The notes under the pieces were generated by a model. It was not told the origin of the DNA, did no database searches, and worked only from the letters and a program-made list of their open reading frames with translations. From Acidisoma silvae (GTDB lineage: Bacteria; Pseudomonadota; Alphaproteobacteria; Acetobacterales; Acetobacteraceae): DNA of 64,000 bases. The stretch covers positions 115,823 through 179,822 of the forward strand of contig NZ_JAESVB010000008.1 of the NCBI RefSeq assembly GCF_020618775.1, written 5' to 3'. A program made the position numbers and the translations under genes. The first letter of the stretch is position 1. Every line of letters begins with the position of its first letter. Positions 57,201 through 64,000 of this stretch are shown here, one piece after another.

Positions 57201-60200
57201 AGTTTTTCGACCTATGCCAATGCGGTCACGCATGGTGGCGCCGGTGGCAGTGGTCGATATTACAGCAGCACGAATAATGGCGGGGCCGGTGGCGCCGCCA
57301 GCGGGACTTATGCGACGGCGACCAGCGCCAAGGCGACAGGCGGTACGGCCAGCGCGACCGCAAGCGCGTCCGGTGGGATCGGCGGCGGCGGGGCTGGGTC
57401 CGGCAAGACCGGGGGCGCGGGCGGCACCGTCGGCAAGATCGCCGCGACAGCGACCGGCTTCAATGCAACCGCGACCGTCAGCCAGACGGGCGGATCAGGT
57501 GGCCGAGGATATAATGGCGCGGCCGGCGGCGCAGGTGCCGCCAGTACTGTGACCAATGCCGCCACGGCTACCACCACCGGCGGCAATTTGCACTTGAGCC
57601 AGACCGCCAATGGCGGGTCGGGCGGTTATGGCGCCACGACGGGCGGCGCGGGCGGGACCGCCGTCTCTAACCTGAGCTTTGACGACACCACTTACGCGAC
57701 CCATGCCAGCAGCCTGTACGGCCGGAGTGCCGCTACGGCCGGGAATGGCGGTCAAAGCAATGTCGGCGCGGGAGTGGCCGGTGCCAATGCGACCACAGCC
57801 GTAGCACTCACCGGTGCCAATGCCGTCACCGGCACGACCTATGCCCGTGGCGGGAGCGGCGGTGCCGGCGCGACCAATGGGGGTGCCGGCGGGACGGCAA
57901 CGGCCCAGGCTTCGGCCAAAACAAGCTCGACCAGCCAGGCGGCGCAGGCGACTGTCGCTGTGATGGGCGGTAATGGCGGCGGCGGATCCGGCACCGGTCA
58001 GGTCGGCGGTGCCGGGGCGGTGGCAAGCGGCACTGCGACCGCTTCCGGTCATTCCGCCTATGCCACCGTGACGCAAAGCGGCGGTTCCGGGGGGCGTGGG
58101 CAAAGCGGTGCCGCCGGCGGTGCGGGTGCGGACAGCACGCTGACCAATGCGGTGAGCGGATCCACCACGGGCGGGGTGCTGAGCCTGACCCAGACTGCCA
58201 GCGGCGGCAATGGCGGCTATGCCAGTTCAACGAGCGCCGGCGGGGCAGGCGGGTCCGCCGTCTCGAACCTGACCGTCAATGACCTGACGGCCAATAGCAC
58301 GGCGGCAGCGTCTCTCTCCGGGTCAAGCACCGCCAATGGCGGCGCAGGCGGTGCGGGGGCGACGCCGGGCAAGGCCGGCACGGGCAATACAGCCCTTGTC
58401 CTCACGGGGGCCGGCGTGGTCACTGGCCGCGCCTATGCCAGCGGTGGGTCCGGTGGCAATGCCATGGGTACCGCGAATGCGGCGGCTGGCGGCTCTGCCA
58501 CGGGGACAGTCGCAAGCACGAGCACGACGACCGCCAGCGCTTCGACCTATGCCGGCGTGACGACGCGGGGCGGCGTTGGCGGCAATGGCGGAATCAATTA
58601 CGGCACGACGGGCAACGGCGGCGCCGGCGGCACGGCAACCGGAACCTACGCGACCGCGACCAGCACAGCCGCAACGGGTGGCACGGCCACGGCCTCAGCC
58701 ACTGCAATCGGCGGTTCCGGCGGCAGCGGCTCGGGCGCGGGCAAGGCCGGCGGCGTGGGCGGCATCGCCAGCAAGAGTACGGCCACGGCTAGCGGCTTTA
58801 ATGCCAGTGCGAGGGTCAGCCAGACCGGCGGGGCAGGTGGCCGTGGCTATAGCGGTGCGGCCGGTGGTGCGGGGGCCGCCAGCACCTTGACCAATGCCGC
58901 CACAGGCTCGACCAATGGCGGGTCTCTCAGCCTGTTCCAGACCGCTGCTGGTGGATTGGGAGGGTATAGTAGCGCCGCTGACGGCGCCGGCGGCGCGGCC
59001 AAGTCCAACCTGACATTTGACGATACGACCAATACGGTCCAGGCCAGTTCGCTCTATGGCCGGACCAGTGCGTCGGGTGGCAGCTCCGGACAAAGCACTG
59101 TCGGTGCGGGTGGCGCGGGCGGCGCCGCGACTACCGCATTGACGCTGACCGGCGCGAACGGCGTCGATGCAATATCAACTGCTACGGGTGGCGCCGGACT
59201 GAGCAGTGGCGCCACGACGAGCGCCGGGGGCGCGGCGGTTGCGGCCGCGCAGGCGACAGCGACGGGTCTGGGCAGTGCTGGCACCGCGAATGCCGCCGCG
59301 ACCGCCACGGCAGGAACCGGCGGGACGACAGGCGCGGCATCGGCGAATGCCACCGCCGTTACCGCCGCCGGACAATTGGCATCTGCCGCGAGCCAAAGCA
59401 CCGGCAGCAGCGGCCTCACGCAGGCCAATGCGACGACAAGCGGCACGGGACTGATCCGGGCATTGTCGTCATCGGCGCAGGTCTCGACCGCTGGCACGGA
59501 TTCGGCGCAGGCCAATGTCGATATCTCGGGTACTACCTTCTCGCTCAATAATGCATCGATCGGCTCCTATGCGTCGGCAACGGGCTTGCCGAGCGCCAGC
59601 TTCGTGAACTTGGCCGATGCGGCGGATAGCAGCGTGCAGGCCGTTTTCGGCACCGCCCAGGCGGTCACGATCGCCGCGGGCTGGCAGAGCGGCACTTACG
59701 TGGCGGGCGGCACCGGGTCACAGGAATTCAAGAATGCGATCACCTATACGGTCAATTCCACCGGCCTGACCGGCGATCTCTATGCCGGACTACTGGCGAC
59801 GAGCGCGCTCGGCAGTGGCTTCTCGTCCCTGGCTTTTACCATCGCGGTGCAGGGGAGCACGGTTGTCAGCCAAAGCTTCACCTCACTGGCGACCGCCAAC
59901 ACCTATTTCACCAATCAGGCGGTCGACCTCGGCGCGGTGACGCAGGCCGCCAATCTTGCCGTCACCGTCAGTTTCGATCTCATCAGCACGACCGCGTCCA
60001 GCGGCTTCGGCATCGAATATCTGCTGGGGGCGTCTGGGGGTAACGGGCCGCCGACGATTGCGGCACCCGCGACCGCCCATGTGCTGCAAGGCAAGTCTGG
60101 CGCCATTGCCGGGGTGGCCATCGCGGAATCGGGCAACACAGCCGGCGAGACCTTCACGGTCAAACTGACCGACACGACAGGATTGCTGAGCGCGACCGGA

Positions 60201-63200
60201 ACGGGCGTGACCGGTGCCGGGTCCACAGCGCTGACCATTACAGGCTCGCTTGCTCAGGTGAATGCCGACTTGGCCACCCTCACCACGACCGAGGGCAGCG
60301 GCACGTCCGACACCATCGTGCTCAACGCGTCCGACAGCAAAGGCGGCACCGCTGTCGCTGCCGATATCGGCGTTCTGATCACGAACGTTCCTCAGATCAC
60401 CGTGCCTGCTTCGGCCTCCGTCGGCCTCAGCAAGCCGACCGTGATCCATGGCGTTTCGATCGCGGAAGCCAATGCGTCAGCGGGACAGACCTTCACCGTC
60501 ACGCTGTCCGATACGAACGGCGCTTTGTCGGCGACCGGCACAGGCGTGAGCGGCAATGGCAGCACGGCGCTGCAAATCTCGGGCTCGCTTGCCCAGGTCA
60601 ATGCCGCTCTGGCGACGCTGACGGATAGCGACGCCACTGCGACCGCCGACACCATCACGGTCAATGCGACCGACAGTATTGGCGGAACCGCCGTGCCAGC
60701 CAGCATCGCTGTCAGCGTGGCGAATGGGCCGGTCATCACCGCGCCCGCGACCGTTGCGATCGGCAAGGGTCAGGCCACGCCGGTGTCCGGTCTCAGCCTT
60801 GCCGAAAGCGGGGCGACGGGCGGAGAGACCTTCACCGTTACGCTGTCCGACAATAACGGCGCGCTGGCTGCGACCGGAACGGGAGTTTCCGGCGCGGGTT
60901 CATCGGCCATGACCATCGCGGGCTCGCTCGCCCAGGTGAACGCTGCCCTGGCCTCGGTGACCGATACCGACGGCACGATACAGGCCGATAGCATCATCGT
61001 CACGGCGTCGGACAGCTTTGGCAATACAGCGGGCAGCAAAGCTGTCGCCGTCACAGTGAACGGGCCACCCGTGGTCGCGCAATTCAGCGCGATCACTGTC
61101 CATCAGGGTGTCGCTACGCCCATCTCCCTCAGCGTATCGGAAAGCGGCAATACCAGTGGTGAGACCTTCACCGCCACGGTGGTGGATACAGGTGGCGTGC
61201 TGTCGGCCACCGGCACCGGCGTAGCGGGGTCTGGCAGCAACAGTGTCACGTTCACTGGGTCTTTGGCCCAAGTGGATAGTGATTTATCAACATTGACCCT
61301 GAACGAGGCGGGCACGGCGGCGGATGTGATTTCCGTCACGGTCCAGGACAGCCTCGGCAATTCGGCCGGCCCGCAGACCACCTCCGTCACCGTCAACCCG
61401 ACACTGACGCCTGTCATCACCGCGCCCGCGACCGCTGTCGTCGGTTCGTCCAAGGCGAGCGCGCTTTCGGGGGTCAGTCTGGCCGAAACGGGCGCGCGCG
61501 CCGGCGAGACTTTTACCGTTACGGTTTCCGATACCAACGGTATTCTGGCGGCCACGGGCGCGAGCGTGAATTTCAGCGGTACGAGCCTGACAATCCAGGG
61601 CAGTCTGGCGCAGGTCAACGCTGACCTTGCCACGCTGACCGATACTGACAGCAATCCCGCAGCCGATACGCTTTCGATCACGGCGTCGGATTCCTTCGGC
61701 AATACCGCCGCCGCCAAGTCCACGGCCATTACCGTGGCTAATAATCCGGTCATTGCCGCGCCCACCACATTGGCTGTTGGCGTCAACCAGCCGAGTGCCG
61801 TTTCCGGCGTAAGCCTGTCGGAAAGCGGTGCCTCTGCCAGCGAGATCTTTACCGTCACCGCGTCGGACAATAACGGCAAGCTATCGGCGACCGGTAGCGG
61901 CGTGTCCGGCGCCGGTACCGCGAGCCTCGCCATCACCGGCACGCTTGCCCAGGTCAATGCGGCCCTGTCGACGCTGACGGATACGGACAGCACGCAGCTG
62001 GCCGATACGATCGCCCTCACGGCCAATGATGCATTCGGCAATGCCGCCGGCGCCCGCAGCGTCGGCGTTACGGTGAACGGCGTGCCGAGCTTCGACAGCT
62101 ATCCATCATCCCTCACGCTACAGCAGAACAAGCCGGAAGCCGTCTTCGCCCATATTGGCGAGTCCGGTGATACGACAGGGGAAATCTTTACGGCGGTCAT
62201 ATCGGATCAGTTCGGATTACTGTCGGCCTCCGGGACCGGCGTGACGGGCAACAATACTACCACGCTCACCCTCACCGGGTCGCTGTCCCAGGTGGATGCG
62301 AGCCTCGCCTCCCTGGTCGATACCGATGGGACGCCCGGCGCGGACAAGCTGCAGCTGACGGCGAAGGACGCCTTCGGCAATGTGACGACGACGGTCACGA
62401 TTCCCGTCACGGTCGCCAGCAATCCGGTGATCACGGCGCCAGCCTCCGTCAGCCTGGGGCAGGGCGCGTCAGGATCGATCACCGGCGTCAGCCTGTCGGA
62501 GCCTGGCGCTGCCTCGGGCGAGACCTTCACGGTCACTGCGTCCGACACGCATGGGCTTTTGTCTGCCAGCGGCAGTGGCGTATCCGGCGCGGGCACCACG
62601 TCTCTCACCATTTCCGGCTCGCTTGCGGCGGTGAATGCCGCTCTGGCCACGCTGAGCGATACCGATCCGACCCGTCCGTCTGATACGATTACGCTGGCAG
62701 CGACGGATAGCCTCGGCAATGCTGCGGCCGATGTGACGGTTGCGGTGGCCGTAGCGGCGCCTCCGCAGATCGCCGCACCCAGCACCCTCATCCTCGGCGT
62801 GGGGCAAGCAGGGGCCGTGCCTGCTGTCAGCCTTTCGGAAGTCGGCGCTGTTGCCGGCGAAACCTATACCGTGACGGTGTCGGACCAGAAGGGACTGCTA
62901 TCGGCTTCCGGCACGGGTGTCTCCGGATCGGGCACGACTGCGCTGACGCTCACGGGCTCGTTGGCCCAGGTCAATGCCGGCCTCGCGACGCTTGGCGACA
63001 CCGACAGCACCACGCCGTCCGACATCATCGTGATCACCGCAAAAGACAGTCTCAGCAATGCGGCCCCGGCGGCGTCAATCGCCGTATCGGTGACCGATGA
63101 TCCGGTTATTGCCGTTCCGGCTGCCGTTACCGTTGAACAGGGCCGGGCGAGCCCGATCGTGGGTGTCAGTCTCTCGGAAGGTCATGCCACCACCGGTGAG

Positions 63201-64000
63201 ACCTTCACGGTCACGGTGTTGGACACGACCGGGCTTTTGTCCGCCAGCGGCAGCGGCGTTGCCGGATCGGGCACATCGGCCCTGACCATCACTGGCACGC
63301 TGGCCGCTGTGAACACGGACCTCGCGTCGCTCACGGATATTGACGGCACCGGGGTGAGCGACACCATCACGGTCAATGCCAAGGACAGTTTCGGCAATGC
63401 GGCGGCGCCGGCGCATATCGGCGTGACGGTCAACGAACCGGCCGACCCCGTCTTCACCCAAGCGGGTGTCGCGCTGCCTGGCACCAGCTCCACGCAGATT
63501 GTCGATTTTGGCACGGTCGACCAGGGTGACAGCCCAACGACGATCGAACTGGCGCTTCTGAACGACAATGCGGTGCCGGGGGACAGCCTGTCCGGAACCT
63601 ACCAGTTCACGAATGAAGCGGCCTTTACCATCAATGGCTTCTCCAACTTCTCCGGCTTGGTGGCGGGCGACGCGGAAGATTTCCTCTCGGTCAGGCTGAA
63701 CACGGGCAGCGTCGGAACATTTTCGGAAACTATCGAGTTTGATGGGGACAGCAGCAACGGTTCCGGCAGCAGCTTTGTGCTGTCGCCGCATTACTTGATG
63801 ATCGAAGGCGTGGTCGTTGAGGGACCGGGTGGTGGCGGCACAGGCGGTGGTGGTATGGGTGGCGGGACTGGTGGCACCGGTGGGACTGGTGGAACGGGCG
63901 GTACCGGTGGAACGGGTGGTACTGGCGGAACGGGTGGGACTGGTGGAACGGGTGGCACCGGGGGAACGGGTGGCACAGGCGGCGGCTCCGGTGGTTCTGG
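54276..64000 (+). CDS. Giant repetitive surface/secreted protein (3' end outside window)
   Basis: One frame runs open from 54237 to the window end, over 3,240 codons. The first 1,640 or so are Gly/Ala/Ser/Thr-rich (GGAGG, NGG, GGSGG motifs, outwardly like PE-PGRS proteins) with a two-level repeat; residues corresponding to 60052-63440 form ten cadherin-like repeats; then a choice-of-anchor-D-like segment (FGTVDQGDSP) and a Gly-Gly-Thr run. The start is uncertain: TTG 54276 has a GGGAG sequence eight bases upstream, or the gene may begin at ATG 54139 through a frameshift. No N-terminal signal peptide is visible, which would fit type I secretion. A large adhesin is the likeliest role. Confidence 0.85.
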   Translation, partial: MDVNQTGSPGGAGASGTTAGEAGKVGQPGGAETLTNTGNATDTSDSTEATGGVGGAGGNGGSGAGTGGAAGAGGQGGAASASTVATLAGSLNVSATANGGTGGSSGTPGNSGTANAGAGAQAGVGGTATATATGNATGANSSLYSTANATGGAGGAGSGAGQTGGAGGSASGSSATGTGFSATVRVSQSGGSGGRGYNSAAGGAGAASALTNAVTGSTTGGSLRLFQTATGGSGGYGDATGGAGGTASSNLTFDDTANATHASFLYGSSAADGGNSGQSHIGAGSAGGAATAAIALTGANAVTGVTYARGGNGGSGSTNGGAGGTATASGTTKTTSTTQAAQSTVNVVGGAGGGGSGAGHAGGAGGVASGTASATGHSAYVTLTQTAGSGGRGDNGAAGGAGADSSLSNAVSGSTSGGTLDLTQTANGGTGGYAGATSTGGAGGSAVSDLTFSDTTAASFYGASTANGGAGGAGGTPGKAGTASAVLAITGASAVNGHGYASGGAGGNGVGAATGAAGGMAASTVASTSTTTGSASAYARATTRGGSGGSGGSTGNGGAGGTATGTYATATSLKATGGTANASAAATGGSGGGGVGTGMVGGAGAVASKTAATATGFNASATVNQTGGSGGRGYSGAAGGAGAASTLTNAVTGSTAGGSLNLSQTATGGAGGYGATTGGAGGIATSHLTFDDTTSATHATSLTGASAASAGAEGQSHIGAGGAGVAAASTVALTGANAVNGSAYARGGSGGAGATNGGAGGTATASGSATTTSTSQTARTTVTVLGGNGGGGSGTGQTAGAGGSASGTAVATGHSAYASLTQRGGAGGRGQSGAAGGAGADSTLTNAVSGSSTGGSLTLSQTADGGNGGYGNTAGAGGAGGNAVSNLTFNDTTANTTTASNLYGAASANGGAGGNGTTPGKAGTGAGSVTLTGAATVNGHSYASGGAGGSGTGTADGAAGGNATATVASTSTTTGSFSTYANAVTHGGAGGSGRYYSSTNNGGAGGAASGTYATATSAKATGGTASATASASGGIGGGGAGSGKTGGAGGTVGKIAATATGFNATATVSQTGGSGGRGYNGAAGGAGAASTVTNAATATTTGGNLHLSQTANGGSGGYGATTGGAGGTAVSNLSFDDTTYATHASSLYGRSAATAGNGGQSNVGAGVAGANATTAVALTGANAVTGTTYARGGSGGAGATNGGAGGTATAQASAKTSSTSQAAQATVAVMGGNGGGGSGTGQVGGAGAVASGTATASGHSAYATVTQSGGSGGRGQSGAAGGAGADSTLTNAVSGSTTGGVLSLTQTASGGNGGYASSTSAGGAGGSAVSNLTVNDLTANSTAAASLSGSSTANGGAGGAGATPGKAGTGNTALVLTGAGVVTGRAYASGGSGGNAMGTANAAAGGSATGTVASTSTTTASASTYAGVTTRGGVGGNGGINYGTTGNGGAGGTATGTYATATSTAATGGTATASATAIGGSGGSGSGAGKAGGVGGIASKSTATASGFNASARVSQTGGAGGRGYSGAAGGAGAASTLTNAATGSTNGGSLSLFQTAAGGLGGYSSAADGAGGAAKSNLTFDDTTNTVQASSLYGRTSASGGSSGQSTVGAGGAGGAATTALTLTGANGVDAISTATGGAGLSSGATTSAGGAAVAAAQATATGLGSAGTANAAATATAGTGGTTGAASANATAVTAAGQLASAASQSTGSSGLTQANATTSGTGLIRALSSSAQVSTAGTDSAQANVDISGTTFSLNNASIGSYASATGLPSASFVNLADAADSSVQAVFGTAQAVTIAAGWQSGTYVAGGTGSQEFKNAITYTVNSTGLTGDLYAGLLATSALGSGFSSLAFTIAVQGSTVVSQSFTSLATANTYFTNQAVDLGAVTQAANLAVTVSFDLISTTASSGFGIEYLLGASGGNGPPTIAAPATAHVLQGKSGAIAGVAIAESGNTAGETFTVKLTDTTGLLSATGTGVTGAGSTALTITGSLAQVNADLATLTTTEGSGTSDTIVLNASDSKGGTAVAADIGVLITNVPQITVPASASVGLSKPTVIHGVSIAEANASAGQTFTVTLSDTNGALSATGTGVSGNGSTALQISGSLAQVNAALATLTDSDATATADTITVNATDSIGGTAVPASIAVSVANGPVITAPATVAIGKGQATPVSGLSLAESGATGGETFTVTLSDNNGALAATGTGVSGAGSSAMTIAGSLAQVNAALASVTDTDGTIQADSIIVTASDSFGNTAGSKAVAVTVNGPPVVAQFSAITVHQGVATPISLSVSESGNTSGETFTATVVDTGGVLSATGTGVAGSGSNSVTFTGSLAQVDSDLSTLTLNEAGTAADVISVTVQDSLGNSAGPQTTSVTVNPTLTPVITAPATAVVGSSKASALSGVSLAETGARAGETFTVTVSDTNGILAATGASVNFSGTSLTIQGSLAQVNADLATLTDTDSNPAADTLSITASDSFGNTAAAKSTAITVANNPVIAAPTTLAVGVNQPSAVSGVSLSESGASASEIFTVTASDNNGKLSATGSGVSGAGTASLAITGTLAQVNAALSTLTDTDSTQLADTIALTANDAFGNAAGARSVGVTVNGVPSFDSYPSSLTLQQNKPEAVFAHIGESGDTTGEIFTAVISDQFGLLSASGTGVTGNNTTTLTLTGSLSQVDASLASLVDTDGTPGADKLQLTAKDAFGNVTTTVTIPVTVASNPVITAPASVSLGQGASGSITGVSLSEPGAASGETFTVTASDTHGLLSASGSGVSGAGTTSLTISGSLAAVNAALATLSDTDPTRPSDTITLAATDSLGNAAADVTVAVAVAAPPQIAAPSTLILGVGQAGAVPAVSLSEVGAVAGETYTVTVSDQKGLLSASGTGVSGSGTTALTLTGSLAQVNAGLATLGDTDSTTPSDIIVITAKDSLSNAAPAASIAVSVTDDPVIAVPAAVTVEQGRASPIVGVSLSEGHATTGETFTVTVLDTTGLLSASGSGVAGSGTSALTITGTLAAVNTDLASLTDIDGTGVSDTITVNAKDSFGNAAAPAHIGVTVNEPADPVFTQAGVALPGTSSTQIVDFGTVDQGDSPTTIELALLNDNAVPGDSLSGTYQFTNEAAFTINGFSNFSGLVAGDAEDFLSVRLNTGSVGTFSETIEFDGDSSNGSGSSFVLSPHYLMIEGVVVEGPGGGGTGGGGMGGGTGGTGGTGGTGGTGGTGGTGGTGGTGGTGGTGGTGGTGGGSGGS
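54810..58793 (+). repeat. Two-level tandem repeat in the Gly/Ala-rich half
   Basis: The segment beginning G-F-x-A-T/S and continuing to GGSGGRGY starts at 54810, 56121, 57456 and 58794, giving super-repeats of 1,311, 1,335 and 1,338 bases (437, 445, 446 residues). Inside each, a related block starting at GHSAY (55401, 56712, 58047) divides the unit. The A half is exactly 591 bases each time; the B half is 720, 744 and 747. Copies differ mainly by synonymous or conservative changes, so they are old duplications kept under protein-level constraint. Confidence 0.88.
60052..63440 (+). repeat. Ten cadherin-like repeats of about 113 residues
   Basis: Ten tandem units of about 340 bases. Each starts near a P-x-I-x-A/V-P segment and holds a GVSLAESG-like stretch, GETFTVTVSD, GLLSATGTGVSG, LTITGSLAQVNAALATL and a closing DSFGN-type turn. 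Approximate starts are 60052, 60391, 60727, 61064, 61410, 61744, 62080, 62422, 62761 and 63100. Units 4 and 7 are the most divergent. Such beta-sandwich repeats act as extended stalks in bacterial adhesins. Confidence 0.85.
63833..63984 (+). repeat. Gly-Gly-Thr tripeptide run
   Basis: About 13 Gly-Gly-Thr units, opened by GGGGTGGGGMG and closed by GGGSGGSG, lie after the choice-of-anchor-D-like segment. The codons vary (GGT, GGC, GGA, GGG; ACT, ACC, ACG, ACA), so the protein pattern rather than the DNA pattern is conserved. A flexible linker to a missing C-terminal domain is the likely role. The reverse strand reads as poly-Pro-Pro-Val and is not a gene. Confidence 0.85.

Noticed and set aside
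54300..59460. CRISPR-like or DNA satellite repeats
   Set aside because: The repeats are in frame, of codon-multiple lengths and differ mainly at third positions; no identical direct repeats with unique spacers are seen.
54287..63976. Many long open frames on the minus strand and in other plus frames over the repeat region
   Set aside because: They mirror the Gly/Ala/Thr codon use of the giant plus-strand gene, are made of Pro/Ala/Val or Arg/Pro runs and show no family features.
63791..63976. Poly-Pro-Pro-Val frame on the minus strand
   Set aside because: It is the exact complement of the Gly-Gly-Thr run of the giant gene.

Overview
The window is GC-rich DNA from a Gram-negative proteobacterium, most likely an alphaproteobacterium and perhaps an Acetobacteraceae-like soil or plant-associated organism. 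The evidence is the gene set: several CUT2 sugar ABC transporters, sigma-54 control, an archaic chaperone-usher pilus and a Granulicella-type cupin. No rRNA, tRNA, insertion sequence or CRISPR array was recognised, so the family-level placement is an inference.

Layout. 1-4127: 3' part of a CUT2 sugar ABC operon (binding protein cut by the window edge, ATPase, two permeases), facing a convergent LacI regulator. 5.4-7.9 kb: a LysR regulator, a secreted chalcone-isomerase-like protein and an EEP-family hydrolase. 7.9-12.5 kb (minus): a minimal archaic (Csu-type) pilus operon of major subunit, chaperone, usher and two-domain tip protein. 13.0-13.6 kb: a broken EAL-domain remnant. 13.7-15.8 kb: a GntR/FCD regulator with a flavin-dependent monooxygenase. 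15.8-20.7 kb (minus): araC-xylF-xylG-xylH-SDR, a xylose-type sugar uptake operon. 21.1 kb: a glyoxalase-family protein.

21.5-34.9 kb is a complete soluble di-iron (propane-2-monooxygenase / Mim-type) cluster: prmA (hydroxylase alpha), prmB (reductase), prmC (beta), prmD (coupling protein), an amidohydrolase, a MIP18-type protein, a dedicated GroEL-like chaperonin and a sigma-54 activator. A second block on the same strand holds an alcohol dehydrogenase and a 66-residue protein, and a second sigma-54 activator is transcribed divergently. Matches to the -24/-12 promoter lie in front of both blocks, and two CTGTTC...GAACAG inverted repeats sit upstream of the dehydrogenase promoter. Together they suggest oxidation of a short alkane, ketone or phenol to an alcohol that the dehydrogenase then oxidises.

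35.1-37.3 kb: katG. 37.35-50.0 kb is a four-carbon acid-sugar (tetronate) catabolic island: otnC and a LacI regulator on the minus strand, then a CUT2 transporter, ltnD, otnI and otnK on the plus strand, then a second unit with another DUF1537 kinase, pdxA2 and a DeoR regulator. Two matching inverted repeats in front of the second unit look like DeoR operators, and a 16-bp palindrome in front of the transporter looks like the LacI operator. Both modules should converge on dihydroxyacetone phosphate.

50.2-53.8 kb: rarA, a cyclase-family hydrolase, a hydroxynitrile-lyase-like cupin and a sulfotransferase-family protein. 54.28 kb to the end: one giant open frame (>3,240 codons, 3' end outside the window). 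It encodes a surface or secreted protein with a Gly/Ala/Ser/Thr-rich half built on a two-level repeat, ten cadherin-like repeats of about 113 residues, a choice-of-anchor-D-like segment and a Gly-Gly-Thr tail.
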